Assembly: GCF_003143855.1 (NCBI RefSeq)
Contig: NZ_QFRK01000012.1
Coordinates: 1-64,000 of the forward strand
Direction of reading: 5' to 3'
Origin: Streptomyces sp. NWU339
GTDB lineage: Bacteria; Actinomycetota; Actinomycetes; Streptomycetales; Streptomycetaceae
DNA length: 64,000 nucleotides
Below, in pieces: positions 52,024 to 61,850 of the stretch. The position numbers were made by a program, and so were the translations under genes. How positions within the stretch are numbered: position 1 is the first letter of the stretch; every line of letters begins with the position of its first letter. The notes beneath the pieces were generated by a model that worked only from the letters and a program-made list of their open reading frames with translations, ran no database searches and was not told the origin of the DNA.

Positions 52024-52261
52024 GCCGGGTCGGCTTCCGTTAGCATGCCCGCACCGACTGAGCAAACGCTCCTTGACGTTCGTATCAAGAGGCTGACAAG
52101 CCAATCTCGAACGAGCTCGCGCGGCCTTCACGCAGAGAGGTGGTAAACCGCCTGGTGCGCCCGGCGCGCTCCTTTGTCGCGCGCCGTTTATCGTGCGTGA
52201 CACCAGCCTCATGTTTACCGATTGCCACGTCGTGACTCCCCTCGCACTACCGGAGTGGTCA

Positions 52262-54451
52262 GTGGGTGCACCTCCTCTTCCCCGTCCCGCCTTCGAGGAA
52301 CTTTCCGCGCCCCCCAAGGGGTACCGAGCCTTCGTCGATCTGGCCGTACGGGTGGGGCAGGCGATCAGCGGCCACCACAACCAGAACTACGTCGTACCGG
52401 TCGCACCAGCCATGGCGAAAGCGCTGGGCCGCGAGACCGGCACCTCCGTGGTCGTGCGGATCCTGCGCCTCAAGGTACTGCCGGTGGTGATCAGGACCTG
52501 GCAGAACGAGCAGGAGATCCTCAGCGCCATCAAGGGGACCCTGCCGTACGTGCCGGAAGTCCTGGCCAGGGGGGACGGCTTCGCGATCCACAGCTATGTG
52601 GAAGGGGTCCCGCTCTCCAGCGTCTGCGGGAACGGCAAGCGAGTCGACTCCCTGCTCGTCCAGGAACTGGCCTGGCTTCTGTCCCGAATGGCTCAAGTGC
52701 GCCGTAACGGGCTTCCTCCACTGCCACCCGCCTGGCCACGCAACGACACGGACAGCCAGGCTTTCCTGCGCACGTTGACGCATCTTGCGGACCAACAGAT
52801 CAGGCAGCCCAACTGGGCCGCCTTCGGTGGGCTGTTCGTGGCGCTGGGCATTCCCGAGGACGCTCTGCTCAGGCTGGGCGAGCGGGTCCCCGCCATGGCG
52901 CGGCGACCCTACGGCCTGCTCCACGCCGACCTGCATCGTGACAATCTGATCGTGTCGTATACCGGCGACCGGCCGCCCATCTGTGTCGACTGGGAGCTGG
53001 CGACCTACGGTGATCCGCTGCACGACCTGGCGACCCATCTGGTGCGGATGCGGTATCCGGCAGACCAGTTCTCCGAAGTGGTGGACGCCTGGGCGGACGC
53101 CATGCGGGAGGTCCGTCCGGTCGCCGTCAACGGTCTGGGCAAGGACCTGCGCCACTACCTGGCCTTCGAGCGCGCCCAGTCGGTGTATCCCGACGTGATG
53201 AGGGCGGCGTGGTCCCTCGAAGAGTCGTTCACTCAGAACAGACTGGACGAGGCGACGGCGGAGGTGCGCAGAGCGCTGGAGGCGGCTGCCGAGCCGCTGC
53301 GGCTCAGGAGCGTGCCGGGGGAGGGGGAGATCGAGCGGGCGCTGTTCCGCTGGCTGGCGGCCCGCGCTGGTGAGAGCGGGGCCGGCCGCAGCCTGAGAGC
53401 CAGAGCCTTCACCTGGCAACCGGACCGGCGCCTCGAGCAGCCGGTGGACTTTCCGGAGTCCGCGGTGCGCGATGCGTTGGCGCTCGAGGGAGCGGCTCCG
53501 GCGAGTCGGGTGTTCAAGGGGACCGCACACCTCAACTCGGTGGTGCGCGTATCGGGTTTCGACCGTCCCGTGGTCGTCCGGCGGAAGCTGCCCGAGGAGT
53601 GTCGGAGGGAACGCAGCGTCCTCAGCGAGCACGCCGTGCTGCGGGCCATCGAGAAGGCGTTCGTCTCCGTGGCCGCGCCCAGGGCCCTGGCGCTGGGCGT
53701 CAGCTATCCGGAGGACCCTTTCGCCATCCATACCTACGTAGGGCCGGACGACATCGGCGGCCCCCCGAGCCACCCGGTCAACGGCCTGCTGCCGCACGAA
53801 GCGGATGGTCTCGTGGACCAGCTTCGCGCCTTGACGCAGGTGGACTACAGGCCACTCGATCCGCTGGCGGGGGCGAGGGGCTTCTACCGCTGGCTCAAAG
53901 ACCAACTGATCCTGCTGGTGGCCGACCTGCCCGAGAGGTCACAGCGGCTGGCGCGGCATCTCGGGCTGCCGGACGCCGACCGCCTCGACCAGATCCTGTC
54001 CCGCCACGCCGTCAGCGACCGAAGCCCCTCCCTGCTGCACGGCGATCTCAACCCGTGGAACCTGGTGCGCAGGGACGATACTTTCGTGCTGACCATCATC
54101 GACTGGGAGATGGCCCTGGTCGGCGATCCCCTCTACGACCTGGTGCGGCACATGCACCTGACGCCCACCCGCCCGGAGATCCGCGAGCGGATGTTCCGCC
54201 GCTGGGAACGCGGGCTGCCGTCCGAGTACACCCGTGACTGGCGGAAGGACTGGCAGGTGTACCGCCTGCTGGAAATCGTGCGCTCCGCCTACATCGACCT
54301 CGACCGCATCGTGACCGGGGCGAGCCTGGACGCTCCCAACGTTCAGCGGGCGGTGGACTCGTACGCGATGACGCTGGCGGTGGCGACCGGTTCGCTCGGC
54401 CTGCCGGCCCGTTCCACCGCCAATCCCCGTCTTGTCCGTGCCCTGGTGTAG
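52262..54451 (+). CDS. Tandem aminoglycoside-phosphotransferase-like kinase
   Basis: 729 residues, two APH/choline-kinase-like domains in one chain. Domain 1 has the catalytic loop HADLHRDN at about residue 221 and the metal motif CVDWELATYGDPLHDL. Domain 2 has HGDLNPWN at about residue 593 and IIDWEMALVGDPLYDL. Both keep catalytic Asp, Asn and metal Asp, so both may be active. The usual ATP Lys appears as Arg in VVRIL and VVVRRKL. Normal family members have one domain. Start at GTG 52262 follows GGAG. ATG 52211 and GTG 52193 are also open. The substrate is unknown. Confidence 0.82.
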   Translation: MGAPPLPRPAFEELSAPPKGYRAFVDLAVRVGQAISGHHNQNYVVPVAPAMAKALGRETGTSVVVRILRLKVLPVVIRTWQNEQEILSAIKGTLPYVPEVLARGDGFAIHSYVEGVPLSSVCGNGKRVDSLLVQELAWLLSRMAQVRRNGLPPLPPAWPRNDTDSQAFLRTLTHLADQQIRQPNWAAFGGLFVALGIPEDALLRLGERVPAMARRPYGLLHADLHRDNLIVSYTGDRPPICVDWELATYGDPLHDLATHLVRMRYPADQFSEVVDAWADAMREVRPVAVNGLGKDLRHYLAFERAQSVYPDVMRAAWSLEESFTQNRLDEATAEVRRALEAAAEPLRLRSVPGEGEIERALFRWLAARAGESGAGRSLRARAFTWQPDRRLEQPVDFPESAVRDALALEGAAPASRVFKGTAHLNSVVRVSGFDRPVVVRRKLPEECRRERSVLSEHAVLRAIEKAFVSVAAPRALALGVSYPEDPFAIHTYVGPDDIGGPPSHPVNGLLPHEADGLVDQLRALTQVDYRPLDPLAGARGFYRWLKDQLILLVADLPERSQRLARHLGLPDADRLDQILSRHAVSDRSPSLLHGDLNPWNLVRRDDTFVLTIIDWEMALVGDPLYDLVRHMHLTPTRPEIRERMFRRWERGLPSEYTRDWRKDWQVYRLLEIVRSAYIDLDRIVTGASLDAPNVQRAVDSYAMTLAVATGSLGLPARSTANPRLVRALV

Positions 54452-54533
54452 GTGGACCATGAATCCTTCGCAAGTTGGTTCGGTCACAGGGACATGACGC
54501 CCCGTCGGCCGCTGTGCGCGGAGGGGGTTCGGT

Positions 54534-55421
54534 ATGCCGGAGCGCGTGAACGGGGCGACTGGGGGAGGTGTGGGCCGACGGCTGCGGCGCTTTCAGGAAC
54601 GCTTCGAGCCCGCTGTGACCCGCATCGTCCTGCTGACCGTCTTCGTGACGGGACTGACCGCACAGTTCGTCCAGCCCGTGGGGGACGCCCTGGAGGGCAA
54701 GGCCTTCCTCGGTGGTGCCCTGCTCAGCCTGGTCGCCTACGTGCTCTACGACGCCGTGACGTCACTGTCCTCGTCGATGCGGCCTCCGACTCGTGCCCTG
54801 GTCGGCTCCAGCGAGCTGGGGGGCTTCGTCGGCGATGCCTTGCAGGCACGAAGAGTGGAGATCGGTTTCCTCGGCTACACGGGGGAGACCCTGTACACCG
54901 AGCTCTACCACCGTCTCCGTGACCTGCTCGACGACCCGGGTCCGACGAGACATGTCTCCGTGCGGATACTGGTGCCCGACTTCGAGCAGCCGATGACCGT
55001 GCCGGCCAGGGTGGGTCCCGGCGACCGGCCGGTGGATGACCCCGCGTTCCGTAACCGGGTGCTTCAGCGCTGCCGGGACTACGACGGCACCCTCTCGGAC
55101 ATCGCGGAGCAGCTCACCAGCGCCGGCCGGGTCGTCGTCCAGTGCGAGTACCGGTATTACCCCGGCATCCCCCGCGACAAGGTCTGTATCTTCAACCGGA
55201 CCCAGGTCCTGCACGGCCTCTACGACGTCTCCGCACGCATGCGCCTGGAATCCTCGGGTCCGGAATACTTCGATCCCAAGGGCTACAAGACCGAACTCAA
55301 TGTCTGGTCACGCGAAGAAACGCCCGTCGCCGAGGTCACGGTGGCCACCTGGCTCAAGCACTTCGACGACCTGTGGGGGCTGGCGACCGTCCCGCAGTGG
55401 CGCCGGTCCACAGCCCTGTAG
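54534..55421 (+). CDS. Two-helix membrane protein carrying the DevA-type PLD-like sensor domain
   Basis: 295 residues. A short basic head, two membrane helices (RIVLLTVFVTGLTAQFV and FLGGALLSLVAYVLYDAV), then a cytoplasmic domain that follows DevA's C-terminal domain: VEIGFLGYTGETLYTELYHR, VSVRILVPDFEQP, VQCEYRYYPGIPRDKVCIFN then RTQVLHGLYDV, and HFDDLWGLATVP. The R-[VI]-L-[VL]-P strand and P-x-x-K-x-x-x-[FL]-N segment look like a degenerate half of phospholipase D. GGAGGGGG precedes the ATG. It is 82 bp after the double kinase. Confidence 0.72.
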   Translation: MPERVNGATGGGVGRRLRRFQERFEPAVTRIVLLTVFVTGLTAQFVQPVGDALEGKAFLGGALLSLVAYVLYDAVTSLSSSMRPPTRALVGSSELGGFVGDALQARRVEIGFLGYTGETLYTELYHRLRDLLDDPGPTRHVSVRILVPDFEQPMTVPARVGPGDRPVDDPAFRNRVLQRCRDYDGTLSDIAEQLTSAGRVVVQCEYRYYPGIPRDKVCIFNRTQVLHGLYDVSARMRLESSGPEYFDPKGYKTELNVWSREETPVAEVTVATWLKHFDDLWGLATVPQWRRSTAL

Positions 55422-55495
55422 ACCAGGAGCGGTGGCTGCAAGCGGTGGTGTCGTTCTCCCCGGCGGGCGGGGCGCGGACGCCCTCACGCGCTCAC

Positions 55496-55740
55496 TCACT
55501 GTGCACGATCTGGATCAGGTTGCCGCAAGTGTCGTTCAAGACCGCGGTGGTGACCTGGCCCATTTCCAGCGGCTCCTGGACGAACTGCACCCCGAGCTCG
55601 CGCAGCCGGTCGGACTCCGCGTGGACGTTGTCCACGGCGAAGGAGACGGCCGGGATACCGTTTGTGGCCGGTCCTGTCATGTACGCCGCCATGACGGGGT
55701 GGCGGGAGGGCCGGACAGCCGGGGATTCCACATCTGGCGC
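55496..55740 (-). pseudogene. Truncated VOC/glyoxalase-family gene
   Basis: The frame encodes the C-terminal half of a VOC protein: NGIPAVSFAVDNVHAESDRL, GVQFVQEPLEMG and TAVLNDTCGNLIQIVH. About 65 N-terminal residues are missing, and no frame upstream on this strand supplies them before the next gene begins. I take it as a remnant at the edge of the accessory locus. Confidence 0.65.
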
Positions 55741-55867
55741 GCGCCCTGGTGCAGCCGGGTGCGGGGCGGGGGCGGTGCGGCCCCGGCCCGAGAGCAAGGC
55801 CGATTGTCAGTGGTGGGTGAGACGGTAGGAGCATCGAGTCGGAAAGCCGGAAAGAGGGGGATCTGTC

Positions 55868-56908
55868 ATGTCCGGAACCCAGAACTACATCAACCACGTC
55901 GCCCTTGTCCTGGATGCCAGTTCGTCCATGTCGCACCTGAGCGGCAAGGTCGTCGAAGTCGCCGACCAGCAGATCGCGTACCTCGCCCGCCGGTCGAGGG
56001 AGCTGGACCAGGAAACCCGTGTCACGGTGTACGTCTTCGCGGACAAGGTGGAGTGCGTCATCTACGACAAGGACGTGCTGCGGATGCCGTCGCTGAAGCA
56101 GATGTACCGGGTCGGGGGAATGACGGCTCTGCTGGCGGCCGCACTGAAGTCCCAGCGGGAGCTGGCGCAGACGGCCCAACTGTACGGCGACCACAGCTTC
56201 CTGACGTTCGTCCTCACCGACGGGCAGGAGAACGCGAGCCATCGCTGCCCGGACGCCCCTGTCAGGGATCAGCGTGAGCTGATAGGGGCCGTGGCCGAGA
56301 TGTTCCAGACACAGGAGGACAACTGGACGCTGGCCGTCCTCGTGCCGGACCAGATGGGCAAGCGCGAGGCCATGCAGTGCGGTTTCCCGAAGGACAACAT
56401 CGCCATCTGGGACGCCACGAGCACCCAGGGGCTGGAGGAGGCCGGGCAGGTCATCCAGCAGGCCACCGAGAAGTTCATGGTGGGCCGCACCCAGGGCATC
56501 CGGGGATCGCGGGCGGTGTTCTCCACGGGCGCGGACGCGGTCAACAAGGACACCATCAAGGCGGCCGGCCTCACCCCGGTGGATCCGTCGAAGTACCAGC
56601 TGATCCCGGTGGCCCGTGACGCGGGAATCCGGGAGTGGGTCATCGAATGCGGGCACGCCTACCGTACCGGTGGTGCGTTCTACCAGCTGAGCAAGTCGGA
56701 GAAGGTCCAGGCGCAGAAGCAGATCGCGGTGCTGGAGAAGAAGACGGACCGGGTGTACACGGGGCCCGAGGCCCGCGCCCTGCTCGGCCTGCCGGACGTG
56801 GAGGTCCGCGTCAAGCCGGACCACAACGACGACTTCACGATCTTCGTGCAGAGCACCAGCGTGAACCGGAAGCTCGTGGCGAACACGCGGCTGCTGCTGA
56901 TGCTCTGA
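55868..56908 (+). CDS. VWA-domain protein
   Basis: 346 residues. Von Willebrand A domain in the first 200 residues with an intact metal site: DASSSM (D-x-S-x-S), Thr in GGMTALLAA and Asp in VLTDGQEN. The C-terminal part (from about 210) contains ECGHAYRTGGAFYQLSKSEK and an RVYTGPEARALLGLP segment of unknown fold. No secretion signal, so probably a cytoplasmic scaffold or stress protein. AGAGGGGG precedes the ATG. Confidence 0.85.
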   Translation: MSGTQNYINHVALVLDASSSMSHLSGKVVEVADQQIAYLARRSRELDQETRVTVYVFADKVECVIYDKDVLRMPSLKQMYRVGGMTALLAAALKSQRELAQTAQLYGDHSFLTFVLTDGQENASHRCPDAPVRDQRELIGAVAEMFQTQEDNWTLAVLVPDQMGKREAMQCGFPKDNIAIWDATSTQGLEEAGQVIQQATEKFMVGRTQGIRGSRAVFSTGADAVNKDTIKAAGLTPVDPSKYQLIPVARDAGIREWVIECGHAYRTGGAFYQLSKSEKVQAQKQIAVLEKKTDRVYTGPEARALLGLPDVEVRVKPDHNDDFTIFVQSTSVNRKLVANTRLLLML

Positions 56909-57172
56909 GGCCGGCGAAGGAAAGGCCGCCGGCGAAGGAAAGGCCACCGACAAAGGAAAAGGCAAGGAAGTTCGCCCGCTCCTTGCCACTCTCAACGTAT
57001 AGCGCACCGGGGGGCTTGCGGCAAGGCCCGGGTCGTGACGCAGAATCGTCGCCCGAGGCCGGAACCTAGGGAAATCAGGTGTTCGCGAAGTGCGTGCTCT
57101 TTTGTCCTGTTCGGGGCCCGCGGCGCGACGCGGAGAGCCGGCCGGCAATCGACATCGTTCCTGGGGGTTTCC

Positions 57173-58660
<1,488 letters not shown>

Positions 58661-58765
58661 ATCGCCGGGCCTTCCCGCCCTGTCGGGTGAGCCGGTACGC
58701 GTCGGCTTCACGGATGAGTTCCCGGGAGCGGATCCGGTGCAACTCGACGTGCATGCCCTCGCCGC

Positions 58766-59845
58766 TCACTGTCGGAGCGCCACGACATCGGCGACCAGGC
58801 AACTGACGTTGTCGGGGCCGCCGGAGCCGTTGGCGAGGGCGATGAGTTCGAGGACCGCCCGCTCGGGCTCCCCGGTCCCGGAGAGCGCCCGGTGGATCTC
58901 CTCGGTCGGCACGACGGCCGGCAGACCGTCGGAGCAGAGCAGGTACCGGTCTCCCCGCCGGGCGTCGTGCAGGCGCATGTCGGGGGTGGCATCGGCTCCT
59001 CGGCCCAGGGCTCGTATCAGCAGCGACCGCTGAGGGTGGGAGGCGGCCTCTTCCGGGCTGAGGCGTCCTTCGTCGACCATCGACTGCACCACGGTGTGGT
59101 CGTGGGTGATCAGGGACAGCTCCCCGTCGCGCAGGAGGTACGCCCGGGAGTCGCCGATGTGGACGAGGGCCAGCTGGGAGCCGGTCCAGAGCATCGCGGT
59201 GAGTGTGGTGCCGGCCTCTTCGGGGGAGGGGCCGTTCCCGGTGACGCCGTGCACCGCGTGCTCGGCCCGGTCGATCGCGTCCTCGAGGACGTTGAGGAGA
59301 GGGCCCGCCGGGATGCCGTCGGTTTCGAGGGGCTTGAGCGCGTCGACGGCGGCCGCGCTCGCGACGGCTCCCCGACTGCCGTAGCCGTCGGCGACGGCGA
59401 GCAGGCGGGAGCCGGCGTAGGCGGTGTCCTGGTTGTCCTCGCGGACCAGGCCCGTGTCGGACAGTGCGGCGTAACGGATTCCCAGGGGCTCGGTGGTCGG
59501 GGGCATGGAGGGGTCCTTCCTGGAGAGATGGTCGATGAGGAAGGTGGCCAGGTCCCGCCGTGCGGCGGTGTCGGCCTCGACCTGGGCCCGGAACGCGCGG
59601 ATCTCCTGGACCGCCGGGCCCGCCTCCAGCGTGCAGACGTGCTGGATGCGGGCGAGGGGCATCCCCAGGCGCCGGAGCCAGGCGACCAGTCGGGCCCGGT
59701 CCAGTTGTTCCGGTGCGTAGTAGCGGTAGCCGGTCACCGGGTCGACCCGAGCGGGGGTCAGCAGGCCGAGTTCGTCGTACAGGCGCAGTGCCTTCGGCGA
59801 CAGTCGGGACACCTTCGCGAACGCCCCGATGGTCAGCAGCCCCAT
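58766..59845 (-). CDS. MerR-family regulator fused to a PP2C protein phosphatase
   Basis: 359 residues. Residues 1-70 are a MerR winged helix (LLTIGAFAKVSRLSPKALRL, GYRYYAPEQLDRARLVAWL) followed by a short helical linker. From about 125 a complete PP2C domain: SDTGLVREDNQD, LLAVADGYG (metal Asp), GTTLTAMLW, VHIGDSRAYLLRDGE, YLLCSDGLP and GGPDNVSCLV. Metal-binding residues are intact, so a Ser/Thr phosphatase activity is likely. In this fusion the phosphatase takes the place of a ligand domain. GAGGAGGAG precedes the ATG. Confidence 0.9.
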   Translation of the reverse strand: MGLLTIGAFAKVSRLSPKALRLYDELGLLTPARVDPVTGYRYYAPEQLDRARLVAWLRRLGMPLARIQHVCTLEAGPAVQEIRAFRAQVEADTAARRDLATFLIDHLSRKDPSMPPTTEPLGIRYAALSDTGLVREDNQDTAYAGSRLLAVADGYGSRGAVASAAAVDALKPLETDGIPAGPLLNVLEDAIDRAEHAVHGVTGNGPSPEEAGTTLTAMLWTGSQLALVHIGDSRAYLLRDGELSLITHDHTVVQSMVDEGRLSPEEAASHPQRSLLIRALGRGADATPDMRLHDARRGDRYLLCSDGLPAVVPTEEIHRALSGTGEPERAVLELIALANGSGGPDNVSCLVADVVALRQ

Positions 59846-59887
59846 GCTCGCTCCTCCTCAGGCCGGGCACCTCGCCCGGCCCCACCG

Positions 59888-59918
59888 ATGCTGCGGCTTC
59901 CCCCAAGGTGAGGGTCAA
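59888..59918 (-). promoter_or_regulatory. MerR-type promoter of the fusion gene
   Basis: On the minus strand TTGACC (59913-59918) and CAGCAT (59888-59893) are 19 bp apart. The over-long spacer, containing CTCACC-TTGGGG, is characteristic of promoters twisted by MerR activators. This suggests autoregulation. Confidence 0.6.
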
Positions 59919-59953
59919 CCGTGTGGGGCTGTGTGCTCGCGCTGGTTCGGCGC

Positions 59954-59981
59954 ACTATTGCAAGCGAACGCTTGCAATAGT
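59954..59981. promoter_or_regulatory. 28-bp palindrome upstream of the XRE gene
   Basis: Perfect arms ACTATTGCAAGCG and CGCTTGCAATAGT around AA, 25 bp before the ATG at 60007. Long, exact and close to the start, so a dimer-binding operator, probably for the XRE protein itself. Confidence 0.85.
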
Positions 59982-60006
59982 TAGCGAGGTGGGGCAGGGT
60001 GGGGGT

Positions 60007-60630
60007 ATGGCGTCACTCAATGTCGGCAATCTCGGTGAGTATCTCCGTGAGCAGCGGCGCAACGCGCAGTTGTCGCTGCGGCAGCTCGCCGATGCCGCCG
60101 GGGTGTCCAATCCGTATCTGAGCCAGATCGAGCGCGGGCTGCGCAAGCCGAGCGCGGAGGTGTTGCAGCAGGTCGCCAAGGCGCTGCGGATCTCCGCCGA
60201 GACGCTGTACGTGCGCGCCGGCATCCTCGACGCCGAGCGGGACCGGGAGGAAGTGGAGACGCGGGCCGTCATCCTCGCCGATCCCACGCTGAGCGAGCGT
60301 CAGAAGCAGGTACTGCTCCAGATCTACGAGTCCTTCCGCAAGGAGAACGGGTTTGGGGACGCCGAGGACGGTGAGGCGACCGGGACTGCCGGTGTCGTCG
60401 GTGCCGCTGATGCTGTCGAGGTGGCTCAAGGGACGGAGGCCTCGGAGGTTTCCGGAAGTGCCGACGGGAGCGGCGGCTCCGGTGCTGGTTCCGCGATACG
60501 TCGGGGCGGCCGTAAGGCCGGTGGCGGCAAGGACGCCGGGCGCCGGGGCCCCTCCGGCAACAACACCAGCAGCAACAGCAGCAACAGCAGCAACAGCAGT
60601 GACATCGATCCGCAGCGGACGGACGGCTGA
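60007..60630 (+). CDS. XRE-family HTH regulator with a Ser/Asn/Gly-rich tail
   Basis: 207 residues. Helix-turn-helix in residues 8-65 (LGEYLREQRRNAQLSLRQLA, NPYLSQIERGLRKPSAEVLQ) and a second helical segment TLSERQKQVLLQIYESFRKE. The last 80 residues are low complexity and end with Asn-Ser repeats coded by AACAGCAGC units. ATG 60007 follows GGGTGGGGGT, and the 28-bp palindrome is just upstream. The next gene is 76 bp away and probably co-transcribed. Confidence 0.9.
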   Translation: MASLNVGNLGEYLREQRRNAQLSLRQLADAAGVSNPYLSQIERGLRKPSAEVLQQVAKALRISAETLYVRAGILDAERDREEVETRAVILADPTLSERQKQVLLQIYESFRKENGFGDAEDGEATGTAGVVGAADAVEVAQGTEASEVSGSADGSGGSGAGSAIRRGGRKAGGGKDAGRRGPSGNNTSSNSSNSSNSSDIDPQRTDG

Positions 60631-60706
60631 GCCGGACCAGGGCGCCGGCCGCCGCCACGGATCACACGAACCCTCAGCCGAAAACGGATCCGGGAGGACC
60701 CTCACC

Positions 60707-61345
60707 ATGGCCATCACCGACGACCTGCGCAAGACCTTCAGCGACCCGACCCCGCTCTACTTCGCCGCCGGCACCGCCGACCTCGCCCTGCAGCAGGCCA
60801 GGAAGGTTCCGGGCCTGGTCGAGCAGATCCGCGCCGAGGCGCCTTCGCGCATCGAGGCCGTCCGCAACACCGACCCCAAGGCCGTCCAGGAGAAGGCGAC
60901 CATCCGGGTCAGGGAGACGCAGGAGACCGTCCAGGCCAAGGTCAACGAGTTCCTCGGCTCGCTCGACACCGACCTGAAGAAGTTCGGCGAGACCGCCCAG
61001 GACCTGGCCCTGCGCGGGGTCGGCGTCGCCGCCGAGTACGCGGTCAAGGCCCGCGAGACCTACGAGAAGGTCGCCGAGCACGGCGAGCAGGCCGTGAAGA
61101 ACTGGCGCGGTGAGGCCGCCGAGAGCATCGAGGACATGGCCGTCGCCGTCGAGGACGTCGCCGTCGCCGTCGAGCCGAAGGACGGGCCCGAGGCCGGGCC
61201 GAAGGCCGTGACCACGCCGAAGCTCGAGTCGGTGGGGGGTGAGGGCGACAGGTCCGACGGCCCCGGCGGGGCGACGAGGCCCGCTGCCAAGAAGGTCCCG
61301 ACGCGCAAGACCACGACGGCCAAGAAGACGCCGCCCGCCAAGTAG
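60707..61345 (+). CDS. HBHA-like (heparin-binding hemagglutinin-like) protein
   Basis: 212 residues. Helical N-terminal part (TPLYFAAGTADLALQQARKV), a long coiled-coil with regular heptads (VRETQETVQAKVNEFLGSLD) and a Lys/Ala/Pro/Thr-rich C-terminal tail (RPAAKKVPTRKTTTAKKTPP). This plan is that of mycobacterial HBHA, a surface adhesin with a lysine-rich tail. In Streptomyces the role is not established. Has GGGAGGACC ribosome site. Confidence 0.85.
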   Translation: MAITDDLRKTFSDPTPLYFAAGTADLALQQARKVPGLVEQIRAEAPSRIEAVRNTDPKAVQEKATIRVRETQETVQAKVNEFLGSLDTDLKKFGETAQDLALRGVGVAAEYAVKARETYEKVAEHGEQAVKNWRGEAAESIEDMAVAVEDVAVAVEPKDGPEAGPKAVTTPKLESVGGEGDRSDGPGGATRPAAKKVPTRKTTTAKKTPPAK

Positions 61346-61383
61346 GCACGTGGGAACGAGCGGCAGCGGTGCCGGTGAGTGGT

Positions 61384-61416
61384 ACGGGCCGGGCACTCTC
61401 GCGGTGTCCGGCCCGT
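61384..61416 (+). terminator. Terminator of the XRE-HBHA unit
   Basis: ACGGGCCGGGCAC pairs with GTGTCCGGCCCGT (one G-T pair) around a 7-nt loop, then TCTACT. Confidence 0.8.
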
Positions 61417-61478
61417 TCTACTGGGTAGCCGGCCGGCGGTTGCGGGTACGGTGACCGCGTAAGGACGAGCCGAGTCGG

Positions 61479-61829
61479 GTGGTGGACGTTGTGCTGATGC
61501 AGGGCTTCGCGGGGTTGATGTGGTTGCTGAGCATGGCCCTGATCGTTTTCAGCGGCTTCGCGTTGATCGACGCGGCCATCCGCCGTGAGGACGCCTACCG
61601 CGCGGCGGACAAGAAGACCAAGCCGTTCTGGCTGATCATCCTCGGGCTCGCCTTCGTGGTGAACCTGATCTTCAACATCCTGTCGTTCCTGCCGATCATC
61701 GGGTTGATCGCGACCATCGTGTACATGGTCGACGTCCGTCCCGCCCTGCGCGGCCTCTCCGGCGGCGGGCGCAGCCACCGGGGATCCAGCAGCGACGGTC
61801 CCTACGGCCCGTACAACGGCGGACGGTGA
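61479..61829 (+). CDS. DUF2516-type small membrane protein
   Basis: 116 residues. Two helices (about 9-30 and 49-85, the latter probably split) with an RREDAYRAADKKTKPFWLIIL loop between them and a Gly/Ser-rich tail. Matches the DUF2516 pattern. Function unknown. AAGGAC lies 13 bases before GTG 61479. GTG 61482, 61491 or ATG 61497 could also serve. Confidence 0.8.
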   Translation: MVDVVLMQGFAGLMWLLSMALIVFSGFALIDAAIRREDAYRAADKKTKPFWLIILGLAFVVNLIFNILSFLPIIGLIATIVYMVDVRPALRGLSGGGRSHRGSSSDGPYGPYNGGR

Positions 61830-61850
61830 GGAGGCGGAGCCCCCTCCTCG

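Noticed and set aside
52060..52110. CTTGA-N7-TCAAG inverted repeat before the double kinase as operator
   Set aside because: Arms of only five bases with no clear promoter around it. Not enough to call.
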